From the NCBI GenBank assembly GCA_017390825.1, contig JAFPAK010000224.1:1-7261 (forward strand): a DNA stretch of 7,261 bases, read 5' to 3'. The DNA is from Clostridia bacterium (GTDB lineage: Bacteria; Bacillota_A; Clostridia; Oscillospirales; Acutalibacteraceae). A program made the position numbers and the translations under genes. The first letter of the stretch is position 1, and each line of letters starts with the position of its first letter. The notes under the pieces were generated by a model. That model was not told where the DNA came from and ran no database searches. It saw only the letters and a list, made by a program, of their open reading frames with translations. Positions 1-6,544 of the stretch are shown here, piece by piece.

Positions 1-3000
1 GCGACGGCAGCACGGTTGTTCAGGTATATTACACCAGAAATGCTTACAATGTAATCTGGAAGGACGCTGACGGCAACGCGGTAGATATAACTTCCGTTCT
101 CTATGAAGCGGAGATTGCGCAAACGCAGACCGTGCCGGCGCGTACAGGATACATCTTTGCAGGTTGGGCACTTGCAGAGCACACAATGCCTGACCACGAT
201 GTGGAAATTTCTTCGAATTGGACACCGATTACCTACAAGGTGCAGTTTAATTCCAACTTTGGCGAAAATAAGGTTGAAGGCGAGCAGGAAATCACATATG
301 ATCAGAACACTGCATTAGCAGTCAACACAATTGTTCGCCCGGGTTACGACTTTATCGGTTGGGCAACTGCAGCTGACGGTGAGGTTGTATATACCGACAG
401 CGAAAGCGTACTTAATCTCTCTGAGGTGCAGGGGGATGCAGTTTCGCTGTATGCGAAGTGGTCGCCGGCTTCCGGCACGAAGTATATTTCGAAGCACTGG
501 TTACAGAATGTGAATGACGATAAATATACTTTGGAAGAAACAAATGAACACAGCGGCGTAACAGAAAGTATGACCAATGTCATTGCCCATACTTATTCCG
601 GTTTCACAGCGGATGCCATCACACAGGAAGCGATTTCGGGTGACGGTACAACAGAAGTGAATGTGTACTATACAAGAAACAATTACGATATTCATTGGCT
701 TGGTTATAACGGTGAAATTGTTACAACAACAAGTCAGAGGTTTGAATCTGAAATCGTTGAACCTGAAACGGAAAAACCTCAGCGCACGGGTTATACCTTC
801 GCGGGTTGGGCAGTTCCTGATACTACGGTACCTGTTGGCGGAACATCCGTTTCTGCTAAATGGAGTCCGATTACCTATCAGGTACAGTTTAAAACAAACT
901 ATGATGAGGATACTGTTGCAGGTGAACAGACAATCACCTATGACACAACAGTAGCACTCAATTTGAACACCATAGAGCGTTCCAGTTATGTATTCCTCGG
1001 TTGGAGCGAAACACCTGAAGGAAGTGTAAAATATACCGATGGTTACAAGGTAACAAATCTTGCAAACAAAGAGAATGAAGTGGTTACACTCTATGCAGTA
1101 TGGCAGGCAGGTTCGGGTATTAAGTACATTTCTCAGCATTGGCAGCAGAATGCAGAAGATGATGGGTATACAATGTATGAAACCGAAGAACACAACGGTG
1201 TTACAGATACCCAGACCAATGTAATTGCACATGCATATGCAGGTTTCACTTCAAAGAGCTTTGAACAGACAAACATTTCCGGTGACGGAACAACTGTTGT
1301 TAATGTATATTACGACAGAAATAAATATGACATTAAGTGGCTCGGCTACAATGGTGAGCTTGTTGATACAACAAGTCAGAAATACGGTTCAAGTGTTGTT
1401 CAAATATCTCAAACCCCTGAACGCACAGGTTACATCTTTGAAAGTTGGAATATTGTTGAAACAATAGTTCCTATTGACGGAATGTCTGTTTCAGCAACAT
1501 GGACTCCGATTACTTACACCGTTGTGTTTGATGCAAACGGCGGTATCGGCGAAATGGAAGCACAGACATTTACATATGATGTTGATGATGAGCTTAACGC
1601 AAATTCATTCAGCCATGACGGATATGTATTTGTAGGCTGGGCAGAAGCTGAAGACGGTGAGGTTAAATATTCTGACGGTGGTATCATTCACAACCTTGCT
1701 GATGTTCAAGATGACATAGTTACACTCTACGCAGTATGGCAGGCAGGTACAAGCACAAAGTACATTTCTAAACATTGGCAGCAGAATGCTGAAAATGATG
1801 AATATACACTGGTTGAAACCGACGACCATACAGGCGTAACAGATACAGACACAAATGTTGTTGCGCACAACTATCCGGGCTTTACTGCAAAGGAATTTGA
1901 GCAGACCAATATTGCCGGTGACGAGTCAACAGTTGTGGATGTATACTACGACAGAAATTACTACGATATTAAGTGGCTTGACAATGACGGTAATACTGTT
2001 GCAACGACAAACCAGAGATATGGTGCAACAATTGAGGAAACTGACGAAATCCCCGAACGTACAGGCTACACCTTTGAAAGTTGGAACTTTACAGAGGAAA
2101 CAGTACCTGTTGGCGGAACATCGATTTTGGCAAACTGGACACCGAATACATATGAGGTTGTGTTTAACGCAAACGGCGGTGTCGGCAAAATGGAAGCACA
2201 GACATTCACTTACGATGTTGATGCAACGCTTAACGCTAACGAATTTACCTGGAAGGGTTATGACTTTGCAGGCTGGACGCTTGAAAACAGTGACACGGTT
2301 TACGCAGATGGAGCAACTGTACACAATCTTGCAAGCGAGCAGGATGCGGTTGTTTCGCTTTATGCAATCTGGGAGCCGAGTAAGTCGACAGAATATACTG
2401 TATATCACTATCAGTATGATGTCAGCGGCGAAACCTATGCGCTTGCAGATACGCAGGTGCTCACGGGTGTAACAGATTCTATGACCTTGGCACAGGCTTA
2501 CAGCTATCCGGGCTTTACCGCGGAAAGCTTTGAGCAGAAGAAGATTTCTAACCTTGGCGATACCGAGATTGAGATTTTCTACCGTCGCAACACGTACGAT
2601 GTAGCCTTCAGCACAACGGAGGAAACAAGTGAGGTTGTTTACGGTGGCACATACGGCACACTTCCGCAGCTTGAGCGTACTGGTTATACCTTCAAGGGTT
2701 GGTTCACGCTTGAAAACGGTGCAGGTAACAAGATTGAAGAAGATACAGTGGTGGAAATTACTGAGAATCAGATATTGTATCCGCACTTTACCATAAACTA
2801 TTACGAAGTAACCTTTAATTCTGACGGCGGCAACGAAGTGAAGGCGCAGAGCGTTGCTTACAATTCTCTTGCAACGAAGCCTGCTGACCCGAGCAAGGTG
2901 GGTTATACATTCCTTTACTGGACAGTAAACGGTGAAGAATATAGCTTTGAAACGCCGGTAACGGGCGGAATCGAGCTTAAGGCAGCTTGGGAAGCAAACA

Positions 3001-4697
3001 CATACAAGCTCACATTTGACCGTCAGGGCGGTATGACCGACTTCGTATCTAAGGATGTCGTATACGGCCAGCCGTACGGCAAATTCCCGTCCCCGTACAG
3101 AAGAGGGTACAGTTTTGTTGGTTGGTTTACTGAACCTTTAGAAGGCGGCGTTGAGGTAACAGAAGAAACTGTTACGGATCATGCATCCAACCGCACGGTT
3201 TATGCAAGATGGAGTCTTAATACATTCACGATTACATACGAACTTAACGGCGGTACAATCACAGATGCAGATACATCCTACACGGTTGAAACCGAAAGCT
3301 TCATTCTGCAGCAGCCGACCAAGAAGGGTTATATCTTTGCCGGTTGGACAGGTGCAAACGGCAGTGAACCGCAAAAGCTTGTAACGCTTGAAAAGGGTAG
3401 CAATGTAGGCGGTCTGTATTATCGTGCAAACTGGACACCGATTACGTATACTGTAAACTTCTATGCAAACAACAATACATCGACCTACACATCGCAGTCC
3501 TTCACCTATGATCAGGCAGCTGCTTTGAATGCAAATGCATTTGCTTACACAGGCTATACCTTCACCGGCTGGAATACAGACCCGAACGGTAAGGGTACGG
3601 CTTACAGCAATGGTGCAGAAATCAAAAACCTTACAGATGCAGACGGTGGTGTTATCAACCTGTATGCACAGTGGAACTTAAACAGCTACGAAGTAAAGTT
3701 TGTTGATTATGACGGCACTGTGCTCAAGAGCGATACAATCAACCACTTTGATGGGGCAACAGCACCGGCAAATCCGTCGAGAACGGGTTACACCTTCACC
3801 GGCTGGGATAAGACCTTTGACGAAATCACAGGCCCGACAACCATCACGGCAACATATTCCGCAAACAGCTATAAGTTTACCACAAGTGTGGATCAGGCGT
3901 TTAAGCTGGAAGGCGACGGCACGAACTATGCATCTATCAGCGGCGTCGGCGCAAGCGGACAGCTTGTATATGATCAGACCTATACGATAGTTCCTGAAGC
4001 TGCTGATGGTTACACCTATGATGGCTACACAATAAACGGTGTGCGCTATGATAAGAATGCTTCTAAGAGCTTTACGATGAACTATACAAGTGCTGTTACA
4101 ATCACAGTTCACTTTGTACGTAATGCTTACAGTGCACAAACAAGCTACTATGAAGTAGAACCGTTCTACTGGACGAGTGCTCTTTGCGGTAAGGGAATTG
4201 AAGTGACAGTTCACTGGAGTAATAACACCACAACGATGCAGTCTGATAGCGACCTTGCAAAAAGTGAAGACTCAAGATACTACACACCGCCATCCTATGG
4301 TATATATCCGGCGGAAGTATCTTGGTGGATAACTGGTGGCTCTTACAGTAACACTCTGAACTGGAGAGTAGAAGCTGTAGATGTTACAGGTGCCAGAAAG
4401 ATTATCATGCAGAACTCGAATAAGAATGACAGAATGGGAAGTATGGGTACATGGACCGGTTATACGGCTACATCCATTCCGAAGATTACGGTTTACGGAA
4501 ACAACAAGATGAGCTTTAACCTTACAACTTACGGTGTAAACGGTGCAGTTGGTGTTACATACACAACAAATAACAGTGCAGTAACTGCTTCCGGAAACAC
4601 AATTACAGTTGATGGTTCGAAGTTCAGTGATACACAAACCGTAGCAATTTATGCGAACGGTAAGCAAGTACAGACCATCACAATTGTAAAAGGCTAA
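1..4697 (+). CDS. Giant InlB/Listeria-Bacteroides B-repeat surface protein, 5'-truncated by the window edge
   Basis: The reading frame is open from the left edge (first whole codon at 3) to a TAA at 4695-4697, followed directly by an in-frame TGA. This gives 1564 residues. The GTG at 132 is an internal valine, not a start: the 43 residues before it are homologous to the equivalent part of later repeats. In window numbering, the order is a partial supermodule (1-159), three full supermodules (160-373, 374-585, 586-796), a divergent module (797-932), single B-repeats (933-1288), a degenerate B-repeat (1289-1374) and an unassigned C-terminal domain (1375-1564). Fourteen GYxFxGW-like motifs mark the beta-grasp B-repeats (List_Bact_rpt type). 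Such repeats are known as extended stalks of surface proteins, so an adhesin or stalk role is inferred. There is no LPXTG motif, SLH repeat or membrane segment at the C-terminus, so any anchor must be upstream or unrecognised. Only one cysteine is present (residue 1395). Family confidence is high; function is uncertain. Confidence 0.93.
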   Translation, partial: DGSTVVQVYYTRNAYNVIWKDADGNAVDITSVLYEAEIAQTQTVPARTGYIFAGWALAEHTMPDHDVEISSNWTPITYKVQFNSNFGENKVEGEQEITYDQNTALAVNTIVRPGYDFIGWATAADGEVVYTDSESVLNLSEVQGDAVSLYAKWSPASGTKYISKHWLQNVNDDKYTLEETNEHSGVTESMTNVIAHTYSGFTADAITQEAISGDGTTEVNVYYTRNNYDIHWLGYNGEIVTTTSQRFESEIVEPETEKPQRTGYTFAGWAVPDTTVPVGGTSVSAKWSPITYQVQFKTNYDEDTVAGEQTITYDTTVALNLNTIERSSYVFLGWSETPEGSVKYTDGYKVTNLANKENEVVTLYAVWQAGSGIKYISQHWQQNAEDDGYTMYETEEHNGVTDTQTNVIAHAYAGFTSKSFEQTNISGDGTTVVNVYYDRNKYDIKWLGYNGELVDTTSQKYGSSVVQISQTPERTGYIFESWNIVETIVPIDGMSVSATWTPITYTVVFDANGGIGEMEAQTFTYDVDDELNANSFSHDGYVFVGWAEAEDGEVKYSDGGIIHNLADVQDDIVTLYAVWQAGTSTKYISKHWQQNAENDEYTLVETDDHTGVTDTDTNVVAHNYPGFTAKEFEQTNIAGDESTVVDVYYDRNYYDIKWLDNDGNTVATTNQRYGATIEETDEIPERTGYTFESWNFTEETVPVGGTSILANWTPNTYEVVFNANGGVGKMEAQTFTYDVDATLNANEFTWKGYDFAGWTLENSDTVYADGATVHNLASEQDAVVSLYAIWEPSKSTEYTVYHYQYDVSGETYALADTQVLTGVTDSMTLAQAYSYPGFTAESFEQKKISNLGDTEIEIFYRRNTYDVAFSTTEETSEVVYGGTYGTLPQLERTGYTFKGWFTLENGAGNKIEEDTVVEITENQILYPHFTINYYEVTFNSDGGNEVKAQSVAYNSLATKPADPSKVGYTFLYWTVNGEEYSFETPVTGGIELKAAWEANTYKLTFDRQGGMTDFVSKDVVYGQPYGKFPSPYRRGYSFVGWFTEPLEGGVEVTEETVTDHASNRTVYARWSLNTFTITYELNGGTITDADTSYTVETESFILQQPTKKGYIFAGWTGANGSEPQKLVTLEKGSNVGGLYYRANWTPITYTVNFYANNNTSTYTSQSFTYDQAAALNANAFAYTGYTFTGWNTDPNGKGTAYSNGAEIKNLTDADGGVINLYAQWNLNSYEVKFVDYDGTVLKSDTINHFDGATAPANPSRTGYTFTGWDKTFDEITGPTTITATYSANSYKFTTSVDQAFKLEGDGTNYASISGVGASGQLVYDQTYTIVPEAADGYTYDGYTINGVRYDKNASKSFTMNYTSAVTITVHFVRNAYSAQTSYYEVEPFYWTSALCGKGIEVTVHWSNNTTTMQSDSDLAKSEDSRYYTPPSYGIYPAEVSWWITGGSYSNTLNWRVEAVDVTGARKIIMQNSNKNDRMGSMGTWTGYTATSIPKITVYGNNKMSFNLTTYGVNGAVGVTYTTNNSAVTASGNTITVDGSKFSDTQTVAIYANGKQVQTITIVKG
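3..479 (+). repeat. Supermodule 0, 5' part missing
   Basis: This is the tail of a first supermodule, window residues 1-159. It starts inside the GDGSTVV...VYYTRN segment, which matches GDGTTEVNVYYTRN in the next copy. It continues through a short B-repeat (RTGYIFAGW) and a full B-repeat (RPGYDFIGW, ending LYAKWSPASGT). Since the first ~55 residues of the unit are missing, more repeats may lie upstream. Confidence 0.85.
480..1121 (+). repeat. Supermodule 1 (214 residues)
   Basis: This complete unit has three parts. It begins with KYISKHWLQN and a MucBP/SHIRT-like segment of about 70 residues ending VYYTRN; that family name is uncertain. A short B-repeat with RTGYTFAGW follows, then a full B-repeat with SYVFLGW, ending LYAVWQAGSGI. 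Its second B-repeat begins YQVQFKTN and lacks the usual xxNGG turn, as in supermodule 0. Confidence 0.88.
1122..1757 (+). repeat. Supermodule 2 (212 residues)
   Basis: It has the same three-part plan: KYISQHWQQN...VYYDRN, a short B-repeat with RTGYIFESW, and a full B-repeat with VVFDANGG and GYVFVGW, ending LYAVWQAGTST. It is closest to supermodule 3. The two share the ESW variant, the DANGG/NANGG turn, the EAQTFTYDVD segment, and long near-identical DNA stretches around each unit's start. Confidence 0.88.
1758..2390 (+). repeat. Supermodule 3 (211 residues)
   Basis: It begins KYISKHWQQN and runs through VYYDRN, RTGYTFESW, VVFNANGG and GYDFAGW to LYAIWEPSKST. The opening DNA (tacatttct, then attggcagcagaatgc) nearly repeats that of supermodule 2. 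A 17-base run, cctgttggcggaacatc, is also shared with supermodule 1 (near 831 and 2107). Confidence 0.88.
2391..2798 (+). repeat. Divergent module 4 (136 residues)
   Basis: The unit opens EYTVYHYQYD, then LTGVTDSMT, PGFTAESFEQ and IFYRRN, so the first segment clearly matches the earlier supermodules. The following B-repeat is of another type (RTGYTFKGWFT, then NQILYPHFTIN), and the second B-repeat of the supermodule is absent. It marks the change from the amplified array to the run of single repeats. Confidence 0.8.
2799..3866 (+). repeat. Five tandem single B-repeats
   Basis: Five consecutive beta-grasp repeats start at about 2799, 3000, 3222, 3441 and 3684. Their core motifs are GYTFLYW, GYSFVGWF, GYIFAGW, GYTFTGWN and GYTFTGWD. 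Most end in a W or Y before a short linker such as EAN, SLN or NLN. They range from 61 to 81 residues and are far more diverged from each other than the supermodules are, suggesting an older or more constrained part of the stalk. Confidence 0.85.
3867..4124 (+). other. Degenerate (divergent InlB-type) B-repeat domain
   Basis: Window residues 1289-1374, from SYKFTTSVDQ to VTVHFVRN-like strands ending at HFVRN. The GYxFxGW core is reduced to GYTYDGYTINGV. The spacing and the final TITVHF strand fit the divergent InlB B-repeat type often found near the end of such proteins. The assignment rests on pattern only. Confidence 0.55.
4125..4694 (+). other. Unassigned C-terminal domain of the repeat protein
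   Basis: This 190-residue region (window residues 1375-1564) shows no B-repeat. The first ~115 residues are rich in Trp, Tyr and Ser (PFYWTSALCGKG, EVSWWITGG, NWRVEAVDVTG) and contain the protein's only cysteine. The last ~75 residues, from SIPKITVYGNNK to TITIVKG, alternate like a beta-sandwich or Ig-like fold. There is no LPXTG motif, hydrophobic tail or SLH repeat. A ligand-binding tip is possible but unproven. Confidence 0.5.
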
Positions 4698-4707
4698 TGA
4701 ACTAAAA

Positions 4708-4739
4708 CTAAAACGGCAGACTCCGGTCTGCCGTTTTAG
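4708..4739 (+). terminator. Perfect 14-bp hairpin with a UCCG tetraloop between the repeat protein and the protease
   Basis: The arms 4708-4721 and 4726-4739 are perfect reverse complements around the loop TCCG, closed by C-G. That is a member of the very stable cUNCGg tetraloop class. The stem ends in AAAA/TTTT pairs, so the U-tract lies inside the stem and only AGACC follows. It can act as an intrinsic terminator for the upstream gene, probably leaky, or as an mRNA-stabilising or processing hairpin. It ends five bases before the ribosome binding site of the protease. Confidence 0.8.
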
Positions 4740-4744
4740 ACCAT

Positions 4745-4751
4745 AAGGTGA
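4745..4751 (+). promoter_or_regulatory. Ribosome binding site of the SLH protease
   Basis: AAGGTGA lies three bases before the ATG at 4755 and matches the AGGTGA end of the Shine-Dalgarno consensus at short spacing. It supports that ATG, which is directly followed by a signal peptide. It is almost adjacent to the hairpin ending at 4739. Confidence 0.75.
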
Positions 4752-4754
4752 TTT

Positions 4755-6155
4755 ATGAAAAAATTACTTGTAACAATACTTATATTTTTTACTTTCACAA
4801 CAACAGCTTTTGCAGAGGACGCAGTAAGAATCGCCATTATTGATACAGGCATATCCTCTGTCTCAATTTCAGAAGACAAAATTGCCGAGGGCAAAAACTA
4901 TATTGTGGAAAACGGCTCAACAGAAGATACAGTCGGTCACGGAACGAGCATTGCCTCGATAATTGTCGGCTCGCCGAAAGCGTATCTTGCAGGCATCTGC
5001 GAAGATGCGGTTCTGGTGCCGATGGTCTATTATGTTCGGGAAGACGATGCCGTGACAAAAGGCGATGCTGCGCTTCTTGCGCAGATGATTCGAGATGCAA
5101 AGGATATTTATGATTGCGATATTATCAATATCAGCTCCGGTGTAAAAACCTATACACCTGCGCTTTTTGATGCGATAGAGTATGTCGGCGAAAAAGGTAC
5201 GCTTGTGGTTTCGTCTGCAGGCAATGATGGCGACGACACCGCATATTATCCCGGTGCTTTTGAGAATGTTTTGTGCATCGGCGGACTAAATGAAGAAAAA
5301 AATGCCGTATGGGAAGATTCTAACGCCCATAGCGGTGTAGACATATTAACACCGGGTGAAAAGGTACACGTTTCGTCTATGAAAGGCAATCGCATGGTTG
5401 TCAGCGGAACAAGCTACAGTGCCGCCTGGGCATCCGGCGCGGTTGCAAAACTGATGAGCGAATATCCTTATCTCACGGCTGTGCGTGCAGGGCAAATTCT
5501 TTGTGCAACGGCGGATGATTTGGGTGAAGTCGGCTTCGATAATCAAAATGGCTATGGCAGACTGAATATGAAAACCGCCCGTGAATATGCGGCAGCGGGA
5601 CAGATATTCCGTGATGTAAAAAGCGAAGACTGGTTTTTTGGAAATGTAAATTTCTGCGTGGACAAACATTTGATTGACGGCACTTCAAAGGCTGAATTTT
5701 CACCGCAGGATAAGCTTACAAGAGCCGTGCTTGTAGAGGCACTTTACAGACTGGAAGGGAAGCCTATTGCTGATGCTGCGGTTTCTTTTGAAGATGTTGC
5801 CGCAGATTCGGGTTTTGCTGATGCAATTTCCTGGGCAAAACAAGTTGGGCTTGTAAATGGTGTAACAGAAACTAAGTTTGCACCGAATGACAATATTACC
5901 CGTGAACAGATTGCGGCAATTGTATACAGATATGCCGTTTTCAAAGGCTATGCAGTAGCGGATTATCAACATACGGACATTTCGTTTTATGATGATGCAA
6001 ACGATGTTTCGGATTATGCCAGAATCGCTGTGCAGTATGCTGTAGGCAGCAATCTTATGAAAGGAAAAACCGAGCAGACACTTCATCCGAAGGACAATAT
6101 AACAAGGGCAGAAATATCTGCCGTTTTAGAAAGATTTGTGGTAGAAAACAATTAA
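4755..6155 (+). CDS. SLH-anchored subtilisin-like serine protease (S8 family)
   Basis: This 466-residue protein is predicted to be exported and held on the cell wall. Residues 1-20 are a signal peptide (MKK, hydrophobic core, AFA cleavage site). The S8 catalytic domain follows at about 24-280, with Asp30 in IDTGI, His62 in GHGTS, oxyanion Asn157 in SAGN and nucleophile Ser220 in GTSYSAA. All key residues are present, so it should be active. Three SLH repeats follow at about 285-335, 345-398 and 408-462. Their TR motifs, LTRAVL, ITREQI and ITRAEI, are the kind known to bind secondary cell-wall polymer. The catalytic Asp is only about ten residues after the predicted cleavage site, so there is no room for the usual I9-type propeptide. 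The serine motif departs from the usual GTSMAAP. Substrates are unknown; processing of neighbouring surface proteins is inference. Confidence 0.95.
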   Translation: MKKLLVTILIFFTFTTTAFAEDAVRIAIIDTGISSVSISEDKIAEGKNYIVENGSTEDTVGHGTSIASIIVGSPKAYLAGICEDAVLVPMVYYVREDDAVTKGDAALLAQMIRDAKDIYDCDIINISSGVKTYTPALFDAIEYVGEKGTLVVSSAGNDGDDTAYYPGAFENVLCIGGLNEEKNAVWEDSNAHSGVDILTPGEKVHVSSMKGNRMVVSGTSYSAAWASGAVAKLMSEYPYLTAVRAGQILCATADDLGEVGFDNQNGYGRLNMKTAREYAAAGQIFRDVKSEDWFFGNVNFCVDKHLIDGTSKAEFSPQDKLTRAVLVEALYRLEGKPIADAAVSFEDVAADSGFADAISWAKQVGLVNGVTETKFAPNDNITREQIAAIVYRYAVFKGYAVADYQHTDISFYDDANDVSDYARIAVQYAVGSNLMKGKTEQTLHPKDNITRAEISAVLERFVVENN

Positions 6156-6192
6156 ACTGCAATCTGTGCCAAAAACTGCAGGCTATGCCAAA
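6154..6192 (+). repeat. Imperfect direct repeat, 19-nt period
   Basis: Two 20-base copies at 6154-6173 and 6173-6192 overlap by one base and agree at 17 of 20 positions; both have aaactgca near the start and tgccaaa at the end. The first copy begins inside the protease stop codon and the second runs into the left arm of the terminator. It could be a protein-binding site or a slippage duplication; no function is evident. Confidence 0.6.
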
Positions 6193-6216
6193 CTCCCCAT
6201 TTCGGGGAGTTTTTTT
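6190..6216 (+). terminator. Strong intrinsic terminator after the protease gene
   Basis: A 9-bp GC-rich stem, 6190-6198 (AAACTCCCC) with 6204-6212 (GGGGAGTTT), encloses a 5-base loop. A T-run covers 6210-6216. This is a textbook Rho-independent terminator 35 bases after the protease stop, and it closes the upstream transcription unit. Confidence 0.92.
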
Positions 6217-6231
6217 GGTATAATTTTATAT
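6216..6231 (+). promoter_or_regulatory. Extended -10 promoter for the small Cys-rich gene
   Basis: TGGTATAAT at 6216-6224 is a consensus -10 hexamer (6219-6224) with the TGn extension. The extension's T is the last base of the terminator T-run. No TTGACA-like -35 is visible; the 17-bp-spaced position (6196-6201) lies in the terminator and reads cccatt, which is usual for extended -10 promoters. Transcription would start near 6231, giving a leader of about 24 bases before the GTG at 6255. Confidence 0.7.
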
Positions 6232-6242
6232 ATATGCGTAAC

Positions 6243-6249
6243 GGAGGTG
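6243..6249 (+). promoter_or_regulatory. Ribosome binding site that fixes the GTG start at 6255
   Basis: GGAGGTG is a near-perfect Shine-Dalgarno, five bases before GTG 6255. The longer in-frame ATG at 6234 lies upstream of it and only about three bases after the predicted transcription start, so it has no ribosome binding site. The GTG start is therefore preferred, giving 80 rather than 87 residues. Confidence 0.85.
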
Positions 6250-6254
6250 TAAAA

Positions 6255-6497
6255 GTGAAAACTACAAAATATACCAGTGACGGATACCTTGTTGTATCAG
6301 AACTGGATAGCTGTCCTTTATGGGAAAAGGATTCCGTGCCTTGCTGTGCAAGCTGTGAGCATGATTGCTTTTATTGCGCTTATGCTGAATTCCGGGAATA
6401 TGAATTTATCGAAAGCGTGCGCGGTAAGCCACCCGGCGAAATGCTCTACAGCGTATGTCATAATGAGAAAAACCGAAAACACAATGAATTTATATAG
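6255..6497 (+). CDS. Small cysteine-rich protein of unknown function (80 residues, GTG start)
   Basis: I do not recognise this family. The protein begins MKTTKYTSDGYLVV, has no signal peptide or membrane segment, and ends NEKNRKHNEFI. It carries seven cysteines: 20 (in SCPLWEK), 30, 31, 34, 38 and 41 (in PCCASCEHDCFYCAYAEF) and 68 (in VCHN). The C-C-x2-C-x3-C-x2-C cluster, with His36 and His69 nearby, would suit zinc or another metal. A small cytoplasmic metal-binding or regulatory protein is a reasonable inference, nothing more. A strong Shine-Dalgarno and its own extended -10 promoter support it as a real gene. It lies 47 bases before the next gene and is probably cotranscribed with it. Confidence 0.75.
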   Translation: MKTTKYTSDGYLVVSELDSCPLWEKDSVPCCASCEHDCFYCAYAEFREYEFIESVRGKPPGEMLYSVCHNEKNRKHNEFI

Positions 6498-6526
6498 CTT
6501 CCTTAAATGATGTATTGGAAGTATTG

Positions 6527-6532
6527 AAAGGA
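6527..6532 (+). promoter_or_regulatory. Ribosome binding site of the secreted His/Cys protein, long spacing
   Basis: AAAGGA lies 12 bases before ATG 6545, at the long end of the usual range. An in-frame ATG at 6533 directly abuts this motif and so cannot use it. The ATG at 6545, followed by MKRTLG and the signal-peptide core, is the better start. Confidence 0.55.
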
Positions 6533-6544
6533 ATGGTATTAAAA

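Noticed and set aside
501..1232. 243-residue open frame on the minus strand
   Set aside because: Lies fully within the B-repeat gene; its translation is Cys/Ile-rich with no domain and mirrors the repeat pattern. Antisense shadow.
480..2390. Possible CRISPR or mobile-element repeat array
   Set aside because: The repeats are ~640 nt, in frame and codon-structured, encoding protein modules; no short repeat/spacer pattern or transposase.
1855..2472. 205-residue open frame on the plus strand, offset frame
   Set aside because: An out-of-frame reading of the supermodules; rich in Arg, Thr, Gln and Leu and without domain features.
1926..2786. 286-residue open frame on the minus strand
   Set aside because: Same as above: opposite the repeat array, low-complexity Cys/Val/Arg composition, no plausible ribosome binding site or domain.
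3678..4214. 178-residue minus-strand frame
   Set aside because: Overlaps the well-supported B-repeat frame; no independent evidence.
6234..6254. Upstream in-frame ATG for the Cys-rich gene
   Set aside because: It precedes the GGAGGTG site and lies about three bases from the predicted transcription start, so GTG 6255 is the better start.
6277..6510. 77-residue plus-strand frame overlapping the Cys-rich gene
   Set aside because: Shifted reading of the same DNA without a ribosome binding site; the 6255 frame has strong signals.
6498..6521. CTTCC/GGAAG inverted repeat between the last two genes
   Set aside because: Only a 5-bp stem with a 14-base loop and no T-run; too weak for a terminator.
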